A DNA stretch of 64,000 nt from Domibacillus aminovorans (GCF_001643235.1 NZ_LQWY01000002.1:52391-116390), one strand, 5' to 3'. Positions 7,363 to 15,687 are shown, counted from the first letter of the stretch. Translations and numbers: made by a program. The notes: generated by a model from the sequence alone, not told the origin.

Positions 7363-8433
7363 ATGAGTTCATTGGCAGCTGCAAAAAAGAAACACAGAGA
7401 AAAGACAGTACGTTGGGGCTTTATGTGGGCTTTATGGACAGCCGTCTTATGGGGAGCATGGTATATACCGGGATCAGCGATCTGGTATGAATTCCCTTTC
7501 GGTTCTATGGCTATGGCGACAAATGAAGAGTATATAACCGTCGCAGCGGTCATCGCCGGTTTAAATGCCGTCGCTGTTTTACTGTTTATGTTTATATGGC
7601 TTGGCGTTTTAGGGAAGTGGAAAGATTACGGTCGCACGATTGTTCATTTTAGAAAAGTGACGAAATGGTACTTTATCGCTGCCATTTTCGGAGGACTGAT
7701 GGCGATTTTCGGAAGCTTTTTGGCCATCGGCTTTGTTGGCGGTGTTTTCGCGGCCGTTGCAGGGCTAATGTATCCCATTGTAGGCTCTATATTAGCGAAC
7801 AGATGGTACGGTGAAAAGATATCGCGGAGAGCGGCGATCGGCATCGGTATGATTGTTGTCGGAGGAATCGCCGTATTTGCTCCGGGTATTGTGGGAGAAA
7901 TACAAAACAGTTCAGGTGCCTGGTTAGGCTATATAGGCGGTTTAATGGCAGCAATTGGCTGGGGAGTGGAAGGAGCGATTGCTGGACGGGCACTAGACGT
8001 TACAGATCCAGATGTAGGCTTAACACTTCGATTTACAGGTGAAGTTTTCTGGTGGGTAGCTGTCGTCTTACCTCTATTTCTAATATTTGGAGATGTGCCT
8101 ATTTTGACGATTATTGGTCAGACACTGACATCGGGCGCAGCGGTAATCTGGCTACTTTTAGCGGGTATCACTTTTGGTTTCTGTTATGTGTCCTGGTACA
8201 AATCTTTCCCATTGATTGGTGTTGGAAGAGGACAAGCAATCGGGGACTTATACGGGATTTTTTCAATCATTTTTATCAGTATTTTCACGCTAACTATGCC
8301 AGAATGGAATTTCATTTTAGGCGCATTGGTTGTTATTACCGGCGGGTTTGTCATGTTTACTGAAAAGAGGGATGAGATGGAAGTCCTTCGTGCAGTTCCT
8401 ACAGATAGGAAAGATAAAGAGGAGGCGATCTAA
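7363..8433 (+). CDS. DMT/EamA-superfamily permease, about ten membrane segments
   Basis: 356 aa, ATG 9 nt after AGGAGGG. After a basic N-tail, hydrophobic helices follow roughly at 19-40, 61-83, 100-125, 128-150, 158-178, 186-206, 222-245, 256-278, 285-310 and 318-335, many Gly-rich (FGGLMAIFGSFLAIGFVGGVF, GIGMIVVGGIAVFAPGIVG), as in drug/metabolite transporters; the C-tail is charged and cytoplasmic. Substrate cannot be read. Position after the flavin cluster and co-transcription with the next gene suggest a pathway metabolite. Riboflavin permeases of the RibN type belong to this superfamily, so flavin transport is one option, unproven. Confidence 0.8.
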   Translation: MSSLAAAKKKHREKTVRWGFMWALWTAVLWGAWYIPGSAIWYEFPFGSMAMATNEEYITVAAVIAGLNAVAVLLFMFIWLGVLGKWKDYGRTIVHFRKVTKWYFIAAIFGGLMAIFGSFLAIGFVGGVFAAVAGLMYPIVGSILANRWYGEKISRRAAIGIGMIVVGGIAVFAPGIVGEIQNSSGAWLGYIGGLMAAIGWGVEGAIAGRALDVTDPDVGLTLRFTGEVFWWVAVVLPLFLIFGDVPILTIIGQTLTSGAAVIWLLLAGITFGFCYVSWYKSFPLIGVGRGQAIGDLYGIFSIIFISIFTLTMPEWNFILGALVVITGGFVMFTEKRDEMEVLRAVPTDRKDKEEAI

Positions 8434-8739
8434 ATGCCTAAAATGCATCTTAAAGGAAGAATATTGCAAATCGTACGAGAGAATACCTTGGGAAAATCGG
8501 AAAAAGGCATATGGGATTATGATATAGCCAAACAAGTTCTTACAGAGTACGAGCTGCAGGGAGCCTATGCGATGGGCAGCGTCCGGATCGCGCTAACGGA
8601 TTTATTTTCAGGAGCGTTGATCGAAACGAGTGAAGAAAAGTTAGACAATGGTGAGCACTTCGGTAAAGATAAAGTATTATTTAAATATACACTTACAAGC
8701 TTTGGTGAAGATCGGATGAAGGATGCAGGAATCATTTAA
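8434..8739 (+). CDS. Small winged-helix-like protein
   Basis: 101 aa, ATG directly after the permease stop with AGGAGG 8 nt upstream, so translationally coupled. The pattern (GRILQIVRENTLGKSEKG, YDIAKQVLTEYEL, then ALTDLFSGALIETSEEK and FKYTLTSFGEDRM) fits a PadR-like winged helix: helices, a recognition-helix region and a two-stranded wing ending in the YxLTxxGxxR motif. Probable regulator or sensor of this operon; no paired ligand domain is present. Confidence 0.65.
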   Translation: MPKMHLKGRILQIVRENTLGKSEKGIWDYDIAKQVLTEYELQGAYAMGSVRIALTDLFSGALIETSEEKLDNGEHFGKDKVLFKYTLTSFGEDRMKDAGII

Positions 8740-8768
8740 AGTAAAATACAAAAAAAGGAGTGGGTTTT

Positions 8769-8888
8769 GTGCTAGAAATGAACGGATTTTGGGGCTTTGC
8801 CTCTGCTCCCTATGTATCGATAATCGGAATAACTGTAATATCCCTAATATGTCTAACTATAGCTAGGTTGTATGTGACCAAAATATGA
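8769..8888 (+). CDS. 39-aa single-pass membrane peptide
   Basis: GTG start 8 nt after AAAGGAG gives a 39-residue peptide: a short aromatic head (MNGFWGFASAPY) then one hydrophobic segment (VSIIGITVISLICLTIARLY) and a short VTKI tail. The ribosome binding site, TM pattern and downstream terminator support a real gene. It may be a small subunit of the permease. No family recognised. Confidence 0.6.
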   Translation: MLEMNGFWGFASAPYVSIIGITVISLICLTIARLYVTKI

Positions 8889-8931
8889 GTCGTTGTTCGT
8901 TGAATGAGTACTAGAATCGGATAAAATAAAA

Positions 8932-8970
8932 AGCCGTCTCAAAGAGGAATTTCCTGAGGCGGCTCTTTCT
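8932..8970 (+). terminator. Terminator after the permease operon
   Basis: AGCCGTCTC pairs with GAGGCGGCT (one G-T), 15-nt loop, followed by CTTTCTCATTTT. Confidence 0.78.
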
Positions 8971-9029
8971 CATTTTATATAGTTCAACTTTCCGAAAAAT
9001 AGTAGAATAGGAAAAGAGAGGGGAATAAT

Positions 9030-9395
9030 ATGGGGTGGATTTTACTTACGTTAGGTATTTTTGCAGAAATTATTGGAACCATATCTATGAAGTTATCAGA
9101 AGGCTTTACCAAACTGATTCCATCTATTTCTATTTTTGTTTTTTACGGACTTAGTTTAACGCTGGTGACGCTATCGCTTAAAAAAATTGATATTAGTATC
9201 GCTTACTCGATCTGGGCCGGGCTCGGAACAGCGACAGTTGCGGTAATCGGATTTATTTATTTTAAAGAGCATCTATCTCTCTTAAAAGTTGGTTCGATTG
9301 TTTTGATTGTTTTAGGTGTTGTAGGATTGAATTTAGGAGAAAGTGCTCAAGATGAGGAATCTGAAATGGTTATGCCTGTTGAGAAAGTGAAATAA
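9030..9395 (+). CDS. Small multidrug resistance (SMR) family exporter
   Basis: 121 aa, four membrane helices. It has the SMR hallmark membrane-embedded Glu near residue 13 (GIFAEIIGTISMKLSEGF) and the SIAYSIWAGLGTATVAVIGF helix. SMR proteins work as dimers and exchange protons for cationic drugs or guanidinium-type compounds. A charged 20-residue tail (DEESEMVMPVEKVK) follows helix 4. ATG after GAGAGGGG. It has its own terminator. No partner SMR gene is adjacent, so a homodimer is likely. Its 3' end is duplicated in decayed form at 13985-14076. Confidence 0.9.
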   Translation: MGWILLTLGIFAEIIGTISMKLSEGFTKLIPSISIFVFYGLSLTLVTLSLKKIDISIAYSIWAGLGTATVAVIGFIYFKEHLSLLKVGSIVLIVLGVVGLNLGESAQDEESEMVMPVEKVK

Positions 9396-9414
9396 TGACG
9401 ATGTATATTTTGAT

Positions 9415-9447
9415 GGCTTCGAATCCAAAAATTGAAGCCTTTTTCTT
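9415..9447 (+). terminator. Terminator of the SMR gene
   Basis: GGCTTC pairs with GAAGCC, loop of 13 nt, then TTTTTCTTA. The same hairpin recurs at 14043-14076. Confidence 0.8.
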
Positions 9448-9503
9448 ATGTTAGTAAAGCCATCTCTTATATCATTTTAATCAAATAGAAAAGAGGAGAG
9501 AAG

Positions 9504-10187
9504 ATGATGCATAACGAAAAGACGATGCAGACGATTGAAGCAGAGTGGCATTCACACCTGCCAAAAATAGAAACGGCAACATTTGGCATGGGCTGCTTCT
9601 GGGGAACGGATGCACGATTTGGACAGTTGCCCGGTATCATCCGGACGCGTGTCGGCTTTGCAGGCGGTGCAACAGAAAACCCGACGTATCGTGGCATGGG
9701 GGACCATACCGAGACCATTGAAATGGATTTTAATCCAGAAATCCTATCTTTTGAAGAAATTTTACACATATTTTGGAACAATCATACGTCAACGAACAGA
9801 GTGAATTATAAAGAGCGGCAATACATGTCCATTTTGTTTTATCACGATGAACAGCAGAAACAATCCATTCTGAACGTGAAAAAAGAGCTCGAAGACGATC
9901 GAAATGAAACGATCGAAACAGAAGTTGTACCGTATTCTGGTTTTACATTAGCGGAAGAGCACCATCAAAAATATTATTTAAAACGGTTTTCTATAGCCGT
10001 TGATCTACTGAATACACATTATCCATCTATGGATGCGTTTACTCATTCCACATTAACCGCCCGATTAAATGGGTTCGTGAGAGAGTTTGGTACGTTGAAT
10101 GACATTAAAAATGAAGTGAGCGATTGGGATATAGGTGAAGATTCCCGTCAAATCGTGCTGGATATATTGAAAAGAATCCGCTGGTAG
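9504..10187 (+). CDS. msrA: Peptide methionine sulfoxide reductase MsrA
   Basis: 227 aa. The active-site motif GMGCFWGTDARFG is near residue 31, followed by RTRVGFAGGATENPTY and VPYSGFTLAEEHHQKYY, all MsrA signatures. It reduces methionine-S-sulfoxide in proteins. The catalytic Cys is the only cysteine in the chain; recycling Cys residues found at the C-terminus of many MsrA proteins are missing, so regeneration would need an external thiol. The C-terminal ~50 residues extend beyond the usual core. Two start ATGs lie after AGGAGAG; the first is used here. Confidence 0.92.
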   Translation: MMHNEKTMQTIEAEWHSHLPKIETATFGMGCFWGTDARFGQLPGIIRTRVGFAGGATENPTYRGMGDHTETIEMDFNPEILSFEEILHIFWNNHTSTNRVNYKERQYMSILFYHDEQQKQSILNVKKELEDDRNETIETEVVPYSGFTLAEEHHQKYYLKRFSIAVDLLNTHYPSMDAFTHSTLTARLNGFVREFGTLNDIKNEVSDWDIGEDSRQIVLDILKRIRW

Positions 10188-10235
10188 AGAGGCGAACTTC
10201 ATTAATGAGTAAAAAAATAATAAAAAGAGATATGT

Positions 10236-10287
10236 TAGGCAGCTTGAATCCGTTCTTTATGCGGGCTCTCGCTGCCTAATTTTTTTG
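10236..10287 (+). terminator. Terminator after msrA
   Basis: TAGGCAGC pairs with GCTGCCTA around a long loop, followed by ATTTTTTTGG. Confidence 0.75.
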
Positions 10288-10308
10288 GAAACTCTTCACG
10301 TTGTAAAT

Positions 10309-10349
10309 GCGTATTTTTTCAAAGTGACCTGAATACGCCTTAAGACGTA
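10309..10349 (+). promoter_or_regulatory. Dyads upstream of liaI, candidate LiaR operator
   Basis: Two overlapping dyads: GCGTATT (10309) with AATACGC (10332), and the imperfect 16-bp palindrome TACGCCTTAAGACGTA (10334-10349). They lie 80-120 bases before liaI, where LiaR acts in B. subtilis. I cannot fix a -10/-35 pair with confidence. Assignment to LiaR is inference from the operon content. Confidence 0.45.
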
Positions 10350-10431
10350 GTTTGAAATATGGCTCTAGCTCATTACGAAACATTTCAATCCTCGGTAAGA
10401 TAAATGTAAGTTAATTGAGGAGGTGGAGGAA

Positions 10432-10788
10432 ATGAAAAGATGTATGTTATTCGTCGGTGGATTGATCGCGTTCATTGTGTTATTAGTAACACTTGGGCCT
10501 ATGATTTTATTGGGTGTCGGCGTTTTATTGCTGTATGTCATTTTTAAGCAGTTCATGAAAAGTGGATCGACCGCAGGAAAAATCGGCTGGGTGATTGTCG
10601 GTCTGCTGCTTCTTAGTACGGTTGTGTTATCTAATATTCATGCGGTGATCGGTTTTGTAGCGGCCTATGCCTTGTATGTCGTGATCTCAAAGTGGAGAAA
10701 TAACGATCATGTGTTAGAAGGAAAAATAGTAGAAGAAGATGATCCATTTACTAATTTTGAACGGCAATGGGCAGAACTTAATAAATAA
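10432..10788 (+). CDS. liaI: LiaI-like membrane protein
   Basis: 118 aa with four hydrophobic stretches grouped as two hairpins (FVGGLIAFIVLLVTLGPMILL, VGVLLLYVIF, IGWVIVGLLLLSTVVL, AVIGFVAAYALYVVI) and an acidic cytoplasmic tail. Position directly before a PspA-family gene matches LiaI, the membrane anchor of LiaH in the envelope-stress system. Start chosen as the ATG 8 nt after GAGGAGG; an in-frame GTG lies inside that site. Gene symbol rests on synteny more than on sequence. Confidence 0.7.
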   Translation: MKRCMLFVGGLIAFIVLLVTLGPMILLGVGVLLLYVIFKQFMKSGSTAGKIGWVIVGLLLLSTVVLSNIHAVIGFVAAYALYVVISKWRNNDHVLEGKIVEEDDPFTNFERQWAELNK

Positions 10789-10804
10789 TGAAGAGGAGAT
10801 CTAC

Positions 10805-11443
10805 ATGAACCTATTTACACGTATTAAACAATCGATTTCAGCGGACCTTCACCATATGTTAGATCGAAAAGAACAACAGACCCCGATTGCAGCATTGAAC
10901 CATTATTTGCGCCAAAGTGAGCAAGAAAAGGACAAGGTAAGAACACTGATCGAACGACAGTATCGGTTGAAGGATGAATTTATAAGTGAATATCACCACG
11001 CGCAGGAACTTGCGGATAAGCGTTTCGCACAAGCGAGTATCGCTAAAAAAGCGGGCGAAGAAGAACTGCATACATTTGCAATGAAAGAGTACGAAGACTA
11101 TCAATCACGGGCAGAAAGAATAAAGATGTTAGTGGAAGAATCAACACAGCAGCTGGAAACGTTGGAACACAAATATGAAGAAATGAACTATAAGTTAAAA
11201 GATATGCACTTGCGGCGCATGGAACTGATGGGGCGTGAAAACGTGGCACGCACGAATCATCGGCTCAATAAAGTGATCGCAGATGAATCGGACAAACGAT
11301 CTTCTCGTTTCACTGAAATGGAACAATACATTGACGGGTTAGAGAGAAAAGTGAATCATTCTTATGAGCACCATACATTTGACAGCAAAATGGCCAAGCT
11401 TGAAAAAGACATACAGGTAGATGATCAAGCTGAGGCTTACTAA
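10805..11443 (+). CDS. liaH: PspA/IM30 family protein LiaH
   Basis: 212 aa, almost entirely coiled coil. It opens with MNLFTRIKQSISADLHHML, the PspA amphipathic start, followed by PIAALNHYLRQSEQEKDKV. PspA/IM30 proteins assemble on the membrane under envelope damage. ATG at 10805 is 7 nt after GAGGAG and 17 nt after liaI. In B. subtilis liaIH is the main LiaR target induced by cell-wall antibiotics. Confidence 0.88.
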   Translation: MNLFTRIKQSISADLHHMLDRKEQQTPIAALNHYLRQSEQEKDKVRTLIERQYRLKDEFISEYHHAQELADKRFAQASIAKKAGEEELHTFAMKEYEDYQSRAERIKMLVEESTQQLETLEHKYEEMNYKLKDMHLRRMELMGRENVARTNHRLNKVIADESDKRSSRFTEMEQYIDGLERKVNHSYEHHTFDSKMAKLEKDIQVDDQAEAY

Positions 11444-11477
11444 CACATACCTTAACAGCTACGTTTACATGATGATA

Positions 11478-11536
11478 GGTATGTCAAAAAAGGGATAAAT
11501 GTTATACTGAACAGACATAGTGTTTGGTGTCTGTTC
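11478..11536 (+). promoter_or_regulatory. Probable promoter and leader hairpin of liaFSR
   Basis: A TATACT -10 box preceded by TG lies at about 11503-11508, with a weak -35 (TATGTC) 17 nt upstream. Immediately downstream GAACAGACA (11509-11517) pairs perfectly with TGTCTGTTC (11528-11536). This suggests a separate basal promoter for liaFSR and either an operator or a 5' mRNA hairpin. Confidence 0.5.
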
Positions 11537-11562
11537 GAATACATAGAAAGGGGGTCACCTCC

Positions 11563-12297
11563 ATGTTTCAACGGTTGACGACAAATATGTTCAATTGGAT
11601 CATGATTTTTGGGGTGATCCTCTTTATTATTGAAATTGTTTTTTTTGATGGCGGTATTATTTTTTCTGCTTTATTTTTTAGCGTATTAACATATGTTGGC
11701 TGGAAGAAATTAAATCGCTTATGGGGAAAATGTTTCTTTTGGGGAGGCTTCATCAGTTTAATCGTAACCATTTTGAACATGATCGCTGTGCGCTTCCTTT
11801 TTATCATTGGTATTATTTTATTTCTCATCCATTATGCGAAAACGAAAAAAGAAGCAGAACGAATCGAGCCGATGTTTCGTATGAGAGAGGGAAAAGCGGC
11901 GGCAGAGCCAATCATTCAACTAAAACCGTTATTTACTCATAAAATTTTTGAAGATCAGAAAACGGAAAATACGGCTTATCAGTGGCGGGACGTAAATATA
12001 TATGGAGGGTTTGGTGATCGGATCATTGATCTGAGCAACACGGTTTTACCTGAAGACACGGCTGTTATTTCAATCCGTCACATCATTGGAAACATCGAAA
12101 TTTATGTTCCTTATGAGGTAGAAGTGAGTATTCATCACAGTTCTATTTTTGGCCGTGCCCATCTCTTTGGAAACCATCATGAGAATTTAATGAATCAATC
12201 CCTTCTATATCAGACAGAAAACTATCATTCAACTTATCCAAGAGTCAAAATCATTACCTCTTTATTATCTGGAGACATCGAGGTAAAACGGGTATGA
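11563..12297 (+). CDS. liaF: LiaF, inhibitor of LiaS
   Basis: 244 aa. Four membrane segments in the first ~105 residues (MFNWIMIFGVILFIIEIVFF through FLFIIGIILFLIHYA) and a soluble C-terminal beta-rich domain (YGGFGDRIIDLSNTVLPED, ISIRHIIGNIEIYVPYEVEV), the cell-wall-active antibiotics response domain. LiaF keeps the kinase LiaS silent without stress. ATG at 11563 is 8 nt after AAAGGGGG. Its stop overlaps the liaS start (ATGA). liaG, which precedes liaF in B. subtilis, is absent. Confidence 0.9.
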   Translation: MFQRLTTNMFNWIMIFGVILFIIEIVFFDGGIIFSALFFSVLTYVGWKKLNRLWGKCFFWGGFISLIVTILNMIAVRFLFIIGIILFLIHYAKTKKEAERIEPMFRMREGKAAAEPIIQLKPLFTHKIFEDQKTENTAYQWRDVNIYGGFGDRIIDLSNTVLPEDTAVISIRHIIGNIEIYVPYEVEVSIHHSSIFGRAHLFGNHHENLMNQSLLYQTENYHSTYPRVKIITSLLSGDIEVKRV

Positions 12298-13337
12298 GCA
12301 TCATGATCCGTCACATGATCACAGCCGCTTTGTTCAGCCTATTCCTTTCTTTTATGATGATTAGCGTAACACTGGCTGCTTTTCCACTGGAAGATTGGTC
12401 GATCCTTTTTGAACAAAAAGTAGCCGACGTCTCTTTTTTATTCGTTATTTTAATCCTCCCTATATTAACTGGTTTAGTCATTGGGATATTGACGGGTTGG
12501 TATTGGCGGCAGAGGCTTCATCGGATCGATCGACAGCTGAATGAACTAGTAAAAGGTCAAACGTATTTAACAAATGACGAACGATACAAAGAATTGAAAG
12601 ACATTCAACAACGGATGGAACAAGTGCAGGAGAAGTTTAGAATTCAAGCAGAACACGCGCAGCGTTTGGCAACGGAACGAGCTATCGAACGGGAAAAAAG
12701 CCTGCAGGAAATCGTCGTTCAGGAAAGGAATCGCCTCGCGCGAGAATTACATGATTCCGTCAGCCAGCAATTGTTCGCAGCATCGATGATGATGTCGGCC
12801 ATTAATGAAACAAGTCTTCCGGAAAAATCACCTATTCATCGACAGCTGCAAATGGTCGAAACGATGATTCATCAATCACAACTTGAAATGCGGGCGTTGT
12901 TACTTCATTTAAGACCTGTCGCATTAAAAGGAAAATCACTGCAGGAAGGTGTCGAAGAACTGTTAATAGAGCTGACTCAAAAAGTACCGATGGAAGTGGA
13001 CTGGAAGATAGAAACATTCACCGTTGAAAAAGGAATAGAAGATCAGTTATTTCGAATTTTGCAAGAGTCTGTGTCGAACACGCTTAGACATGCGAAAGCA
13101 ACGGCACTCCAAGTCATGCTGATTGAACGGGATGATACGATCATTTTAAGAGTGACCGATGATGGAAAAGGGTTTGATATAGAAAACGTTCGATCAGGCT
13201 CGTACGGGCTCCAAAATATGCGTGAACGTGCCTATGAAGTAGGAGGAATATTTAAAATCATCAGTTTACCAAACGAAGGAACACGGTTAGAAGTCAAAAT
13301 TCCACGATTGAAAAAAGAAGGTGAGAATTATCATTAA
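12294..13337 (+). CDS. liaS: LiaS sensor histidine kinase (HisKA_3 type)
   Basis: 347 aa. Two membrane helices near residues 8-30 and 43-66 with only a short outside loop (intramembrane-sensing kinase), a linker coiled coil, then the HisKA_3 box ERNRLARELHDSVSQQLF and a HATPase domain (ILQESVSNTLRHAKA, VTDDGKGFD, GSYGLQNMRERA). It phosphorylates LiaR on cell-envelope damage. Start overlaps liaF, and the end overlaps liaR. Confidence 0.93.
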   Translation: MSIMIRHMITAALFSLFLSFMMISVTLAAFPLEDWSILFEQKVADVSFLFVILILPILTGLVIGILTGWYWRQRLHRIDRQLNELVKGQTYLTNDERYKELKDIQQRMEQVQEKFRIQAEHAQRLATERAIEREKSLQEIVVQERNRLARELHDSVSQQLFAASMMMSAINETSLPEKSPIHRQLQMVETMIHQSQLEMRALLLHLRPVALKGKSLQEGVEELLIELTQKVPMEVDWKIETFTVEKGIEDQLFRILQESVSNTLRHAKATALQVMLIERDDTIILRVTDDGKGFDIENVRSGSYGLQNMRERAYEVGGIFKIISLPNEGTRLEVKIPRLKKEGENYH

Positions 13338-13962
13338 AATAGTATTTGCAGATGATCATGAAATGGTCCGAATCGGTGTATCTGCCTATCTATCTTCACA
13401 ACCTGATATGGAAGTCATCGCTGAAGCAGACGATGGCGGAGGGGCTGTTCAGCTTGCTTTATCCTTAAAGCCAGATGTCATCTTAATGGATCTTGTGATG
13501 GAAAAAATGGATGGGATTGAAGCGACGAGACAAATTATTGAAAAATGGCCTGAAGCAAAAATCATTATCGTGACGAGCTTTCTTGATGATGAAAAAGTTT
13601 ATCCTGCCCTCGAAGCCGGTGCGACAAGCTATATGTTGAAAACATCAAAAGCGAGTGACATTGCAAATGCAATACGCGCTACTCATGAAGGGCAATCTGT
13701 ACTAGAACCGGAAGTGACAGGGAAAATCATGACACGGATGCGGGAAAAGCCGATGGACCAATTGCATGATCACTTAACCAATCGAGAAATGGAAGTTTTG
13801 CTGCTGGTCGCACAAGGGAAAACGAATCAAGAAATTGCTGATCAGTTATATATCTCGTTAAAAACAGTCAAAGTTCACGTCAGTAACATGTTAGGAAAGC
13901 TCGACGTACAAGATCGAACGCAGGCCGTTATTTATGCATTTAAGCACGATTTAATTCAGTAA
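13321..13962 (+). CDS. liaR: LiaR response regulator (NarL/FixJ family)
   Basis: 213 aa. Receiver domain with acidic pocket ADDHEMVR, phospho-acceptor in PDVILMDLVM, and Lys in SYMLKTSKAS; C-terminal LuxR-type HTH (LTNREMEVLLLVAQGKTNQEIA, LYISLKTVKVHVSNML). It activates liaIH. The start is uncertain: GTG at 13321 is tight against AAGAAG, while an in-frame ATT at 13333 has better spacing from AAGGTGAG. The gene overlaps liaS. Confidence 0.93.
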   Translation: MRIIIKIVFADDHEMVRIGVSAYLSSQPDMEVIAEADDGGGAVQLALSLKPDVILMDLVMEKMDGIEATRQIIEKWPEAKIIIVTSFLDDEKVYPALEAGATSYMLKTSKASDIANAIRATHEGQSVLEPEVTGKIMTRMREKPMDQLHDHLTNREMEVLLLVAQGKTNQEIADQLYISLKTVKVHVSNMLGKLDVQDRTQAVIYAFKHDLIQ

Positions 13963-13984
13963 ACATCTTGTTCCCCAAGATTAA

Positions 13985-14076
13985 TTACCTCTAATTGTTA
14001 CGCCTGTTGAAAAAATGAAATCATGACGATTTATGTCTTGAAGGCTTCGAGTCCAAAACTTGAAGCCTTTTTCTTT
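13985..14076 (+). repeat. Decayed second copy of the SMR gene 3' end and terminator
   Basis: The sequence around ACGCCTGTTGAAAAAATGAAA and the hairpin GGCTTC..GAAGCC-TTTTTCTTTT matches the SMR gene end and terminator at 9370-9447 base for base in most positions. The coding part is no longer open. It now sits after liaR, where the hairpin can serve as its terminator. Confidence 0.65.
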
Positions 14077-14137
14077 TGCCATCTAAACTATCTTTTGTAT
14101 CAATAATCTAGCATCAAGAGAAAAAGATGGTATCGTT

Positions 14138-14491
14138 TTGAGAGAAGAGTATGAAGACGTTCATAAAGAATTGATTCAATTGTTTAAAGAAACAACCGTT
14201 GAACGGACTGGAAGAGATGAGATCATCGAATATACGCTTGAGGCAATAATGATCGGCAATGGAACATCACATATCGTCAAACCCGCGTTTGAACGAGGGA
14301 CACATGGCGGCAATTCGACAAACAGCGTTCTTCGCCCTGTCTTTAAGGCGATGGGACCGGCAATTAAGCAAGACGAGACAATCGGAGATATTTCCACACT
14401 TAACATTGCCCCGACGTTATACGACTTATTAGATATAGAAGCTCCGCCGTTTGTGGAAGGTAACAGCAGGAGAGAATTATGGAGAGAATAA
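14138..14491 (+). pseudogene. C-terminal remnant of an alkaline-phosphatase-superfamily phosphodiesterase
   Basis: 117 codons. The part GTHGGNSTNSVLRPVFKAMG and DISTLNIAPTLYDLLDIEAP matches the C-terminal end of type I phosphodiesterase/nucleotide pyrophosphatase proteins (metal-binding HGG motif, then the ISTLDIAPT motif), normally 400-550 aa. The N-terminal catalytic half is absent and no good ribosome binding site precedes it. It adjoins the duplicated SMR fragment, so this interval looks like a rearrangement scar. Confidence 0.65.
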
Positions 14492-14696
14492 CAAAACAAC
14501 GGTCTGCCCCGTGCAGATCACTGTTTTATTTATAATGGCCATGATGAATAGAAAGACATGTAACAGGGAATAGATTGAAATATTATCGAAGCATTATCGT
14601 GCCCTGCTTAGTGATTGACAGATATAATAAAAAGGTTATATAAGGAAAGCATCGTACATTAAATAGTAAAGATACAAAAAAATGGAGGGGTACGAG

Positions 14697-15113
14697 ATGA
14701 AAAGAGTTAAAGTTGCCGGTCTTTTTACGGATAAAAGCAGAAATACCGAGTTTTTCATACTCAAACATAATGGCCGGCATATTGCTGCACTTCCAGAAAT
14801 GTATGTCTCATTTTATGTTGGGGACGGACGTGAAGCCGCATTGAAGGTGTTAACGGGACCGTTGTCTGCAGGGGACGCAGAAAAATTGTATAACACCATT
14901 TTTGACTATGTTTGTACTCATGGGAACGAAGAAATGGGCTTCGTCAGCTGGTTTGAAGAAAAATATGGTCTCCCGTGGTATACATTTAACGAGGGGATGC
15001 AAAAAGCTGGGGTGACGTTACTTGAACGGGATCAGGCATTTAATCATGCCGTGTCTAGGTACTACAAGGAAAAAAAGATAGAGGATAAACGTCAGCCTGA
15101 TTTAAGCAAATAA
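14697..15113 (+). CDS. Hypothetical protein, 138 aa
   Basis: ATG 6 nt after GGAGGGG; an earlier in-frame ATG contains that site and is rejected. Soluble, mixed alpha/beta, no signal peptide, with KRVKVAGLFTDKSRNTEFF, HIAALPEMYVSFYVGDGREA and a basic tail. I do not recognise the family. It stands alone between a remnant region and the convergent HesB-like gene. Confidence 0.65.
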   Translation: MKRVKVAGLFTDKSRNTEFFILKHNGRHIAALPEMYVSFYVGDGREAALKVLTGPLSAGDAEKLYNTIFDYVCTHGNEEMGFVSWFEEKYGLPWYTFNEGMQKAGVTLLERDQAFNHAVSRYYKEKKIEDKRQPDLSK

Positions 15114-15237
15114 GAGTGAAATGGATCCGCTTTTTTTGTGTAAAAATTAGGAATTCATACAAAAAGATCAAACAGTATCCATTCCGTTCTTTATGTAAAG
15201 AGAAACTCTTATCAGTGGGGATATAGACAGATCGTTC

Positions 15238-15561
15238 TTATTTGTTCCGAAAAGCCATTCTGCCGTTCAATATTTGATTAGGACTTTTTAGCTGGAACAT
15301 ACCGGCTTCTGTAGAATAATCAATTTTCACTTTTTCATCATAAAAGACCATTTTTGGTTTTTCAACAAGAATAGACATGTCATTCGTCTTAAGTAACACA
15401 TCATGATCCTCGTCAGGTGCGTCCACATACCATAACGTTGGGATGCCGTTTAGCACACAGCCATTTCCTTCTGTGTCCCATTTTAATTTTAAAAAACCAT
15501 CCTCTCGATTTTGCAACGCACGTATTTTTTCAGCTGCAGCTGATGTGATTGTAATCTCCAT
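15238..15561 (-). CDS. HesB/IscA-like iron-sulfur biogenesis family protein (YqkB-like)
   Basis: 107 aa. N-terminus MEITITSAAAEKIRALQ is typical of the HesB/IscA fold. The usual CGC tail and central Cys of functional A-type carriers are absent: only one Cys (GNGCVLNG) remains, as in the YqkB subfamily. So it is a fold relative rather than a proven Fe-S carrier. Start chosen at the ATG about 9 nt after AGGATGG; an upstream in-frame codon extends it by 16 residues without support. Single gene, convergent with its left neighbour. Confidence 0.78.
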   Translation of the reverse strand: MEITITSAAAEKIRALQNREDGFLKLKWDTEGNGCVLNGIPTLWYVDAPDEDHDVLLKTNDMSILVEKPKMVFYDEKVKIDYSTEAGMFQLKSPNQILNGRMAFRNK

Positions 15562-15618
15562 CAATCTCCATCCTTTTTTCTTTTCAGTATACCATATTCG
15601 TTTTTTCACGAACCAATA

Positions 15619-15658
15619 GAAAAAGCCTTCCCGTTTTTAAATCGGAAAGGCTTTTATT
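15619..15658 (-). terminator. Terminator of the siderophore-binding protein gene
   Basis: AAAAGCCTTCCCG with CGGAAAGGCTTTT forms a strong stem with T or A runs on both sides; it lies 30 nt past the stop of the binding protein gene. Confidence 0.85.
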
Positions 15659-15687
15659 ATGCGACGTTCTGATGTAAATCTGTTTCC

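Noticed and set aside
15238..15561. Functional A-type Fe-S carrier (SufA/IscA)
   Set aside because: Two of the three required cysteines are absent; it is a YqkB-type relative.
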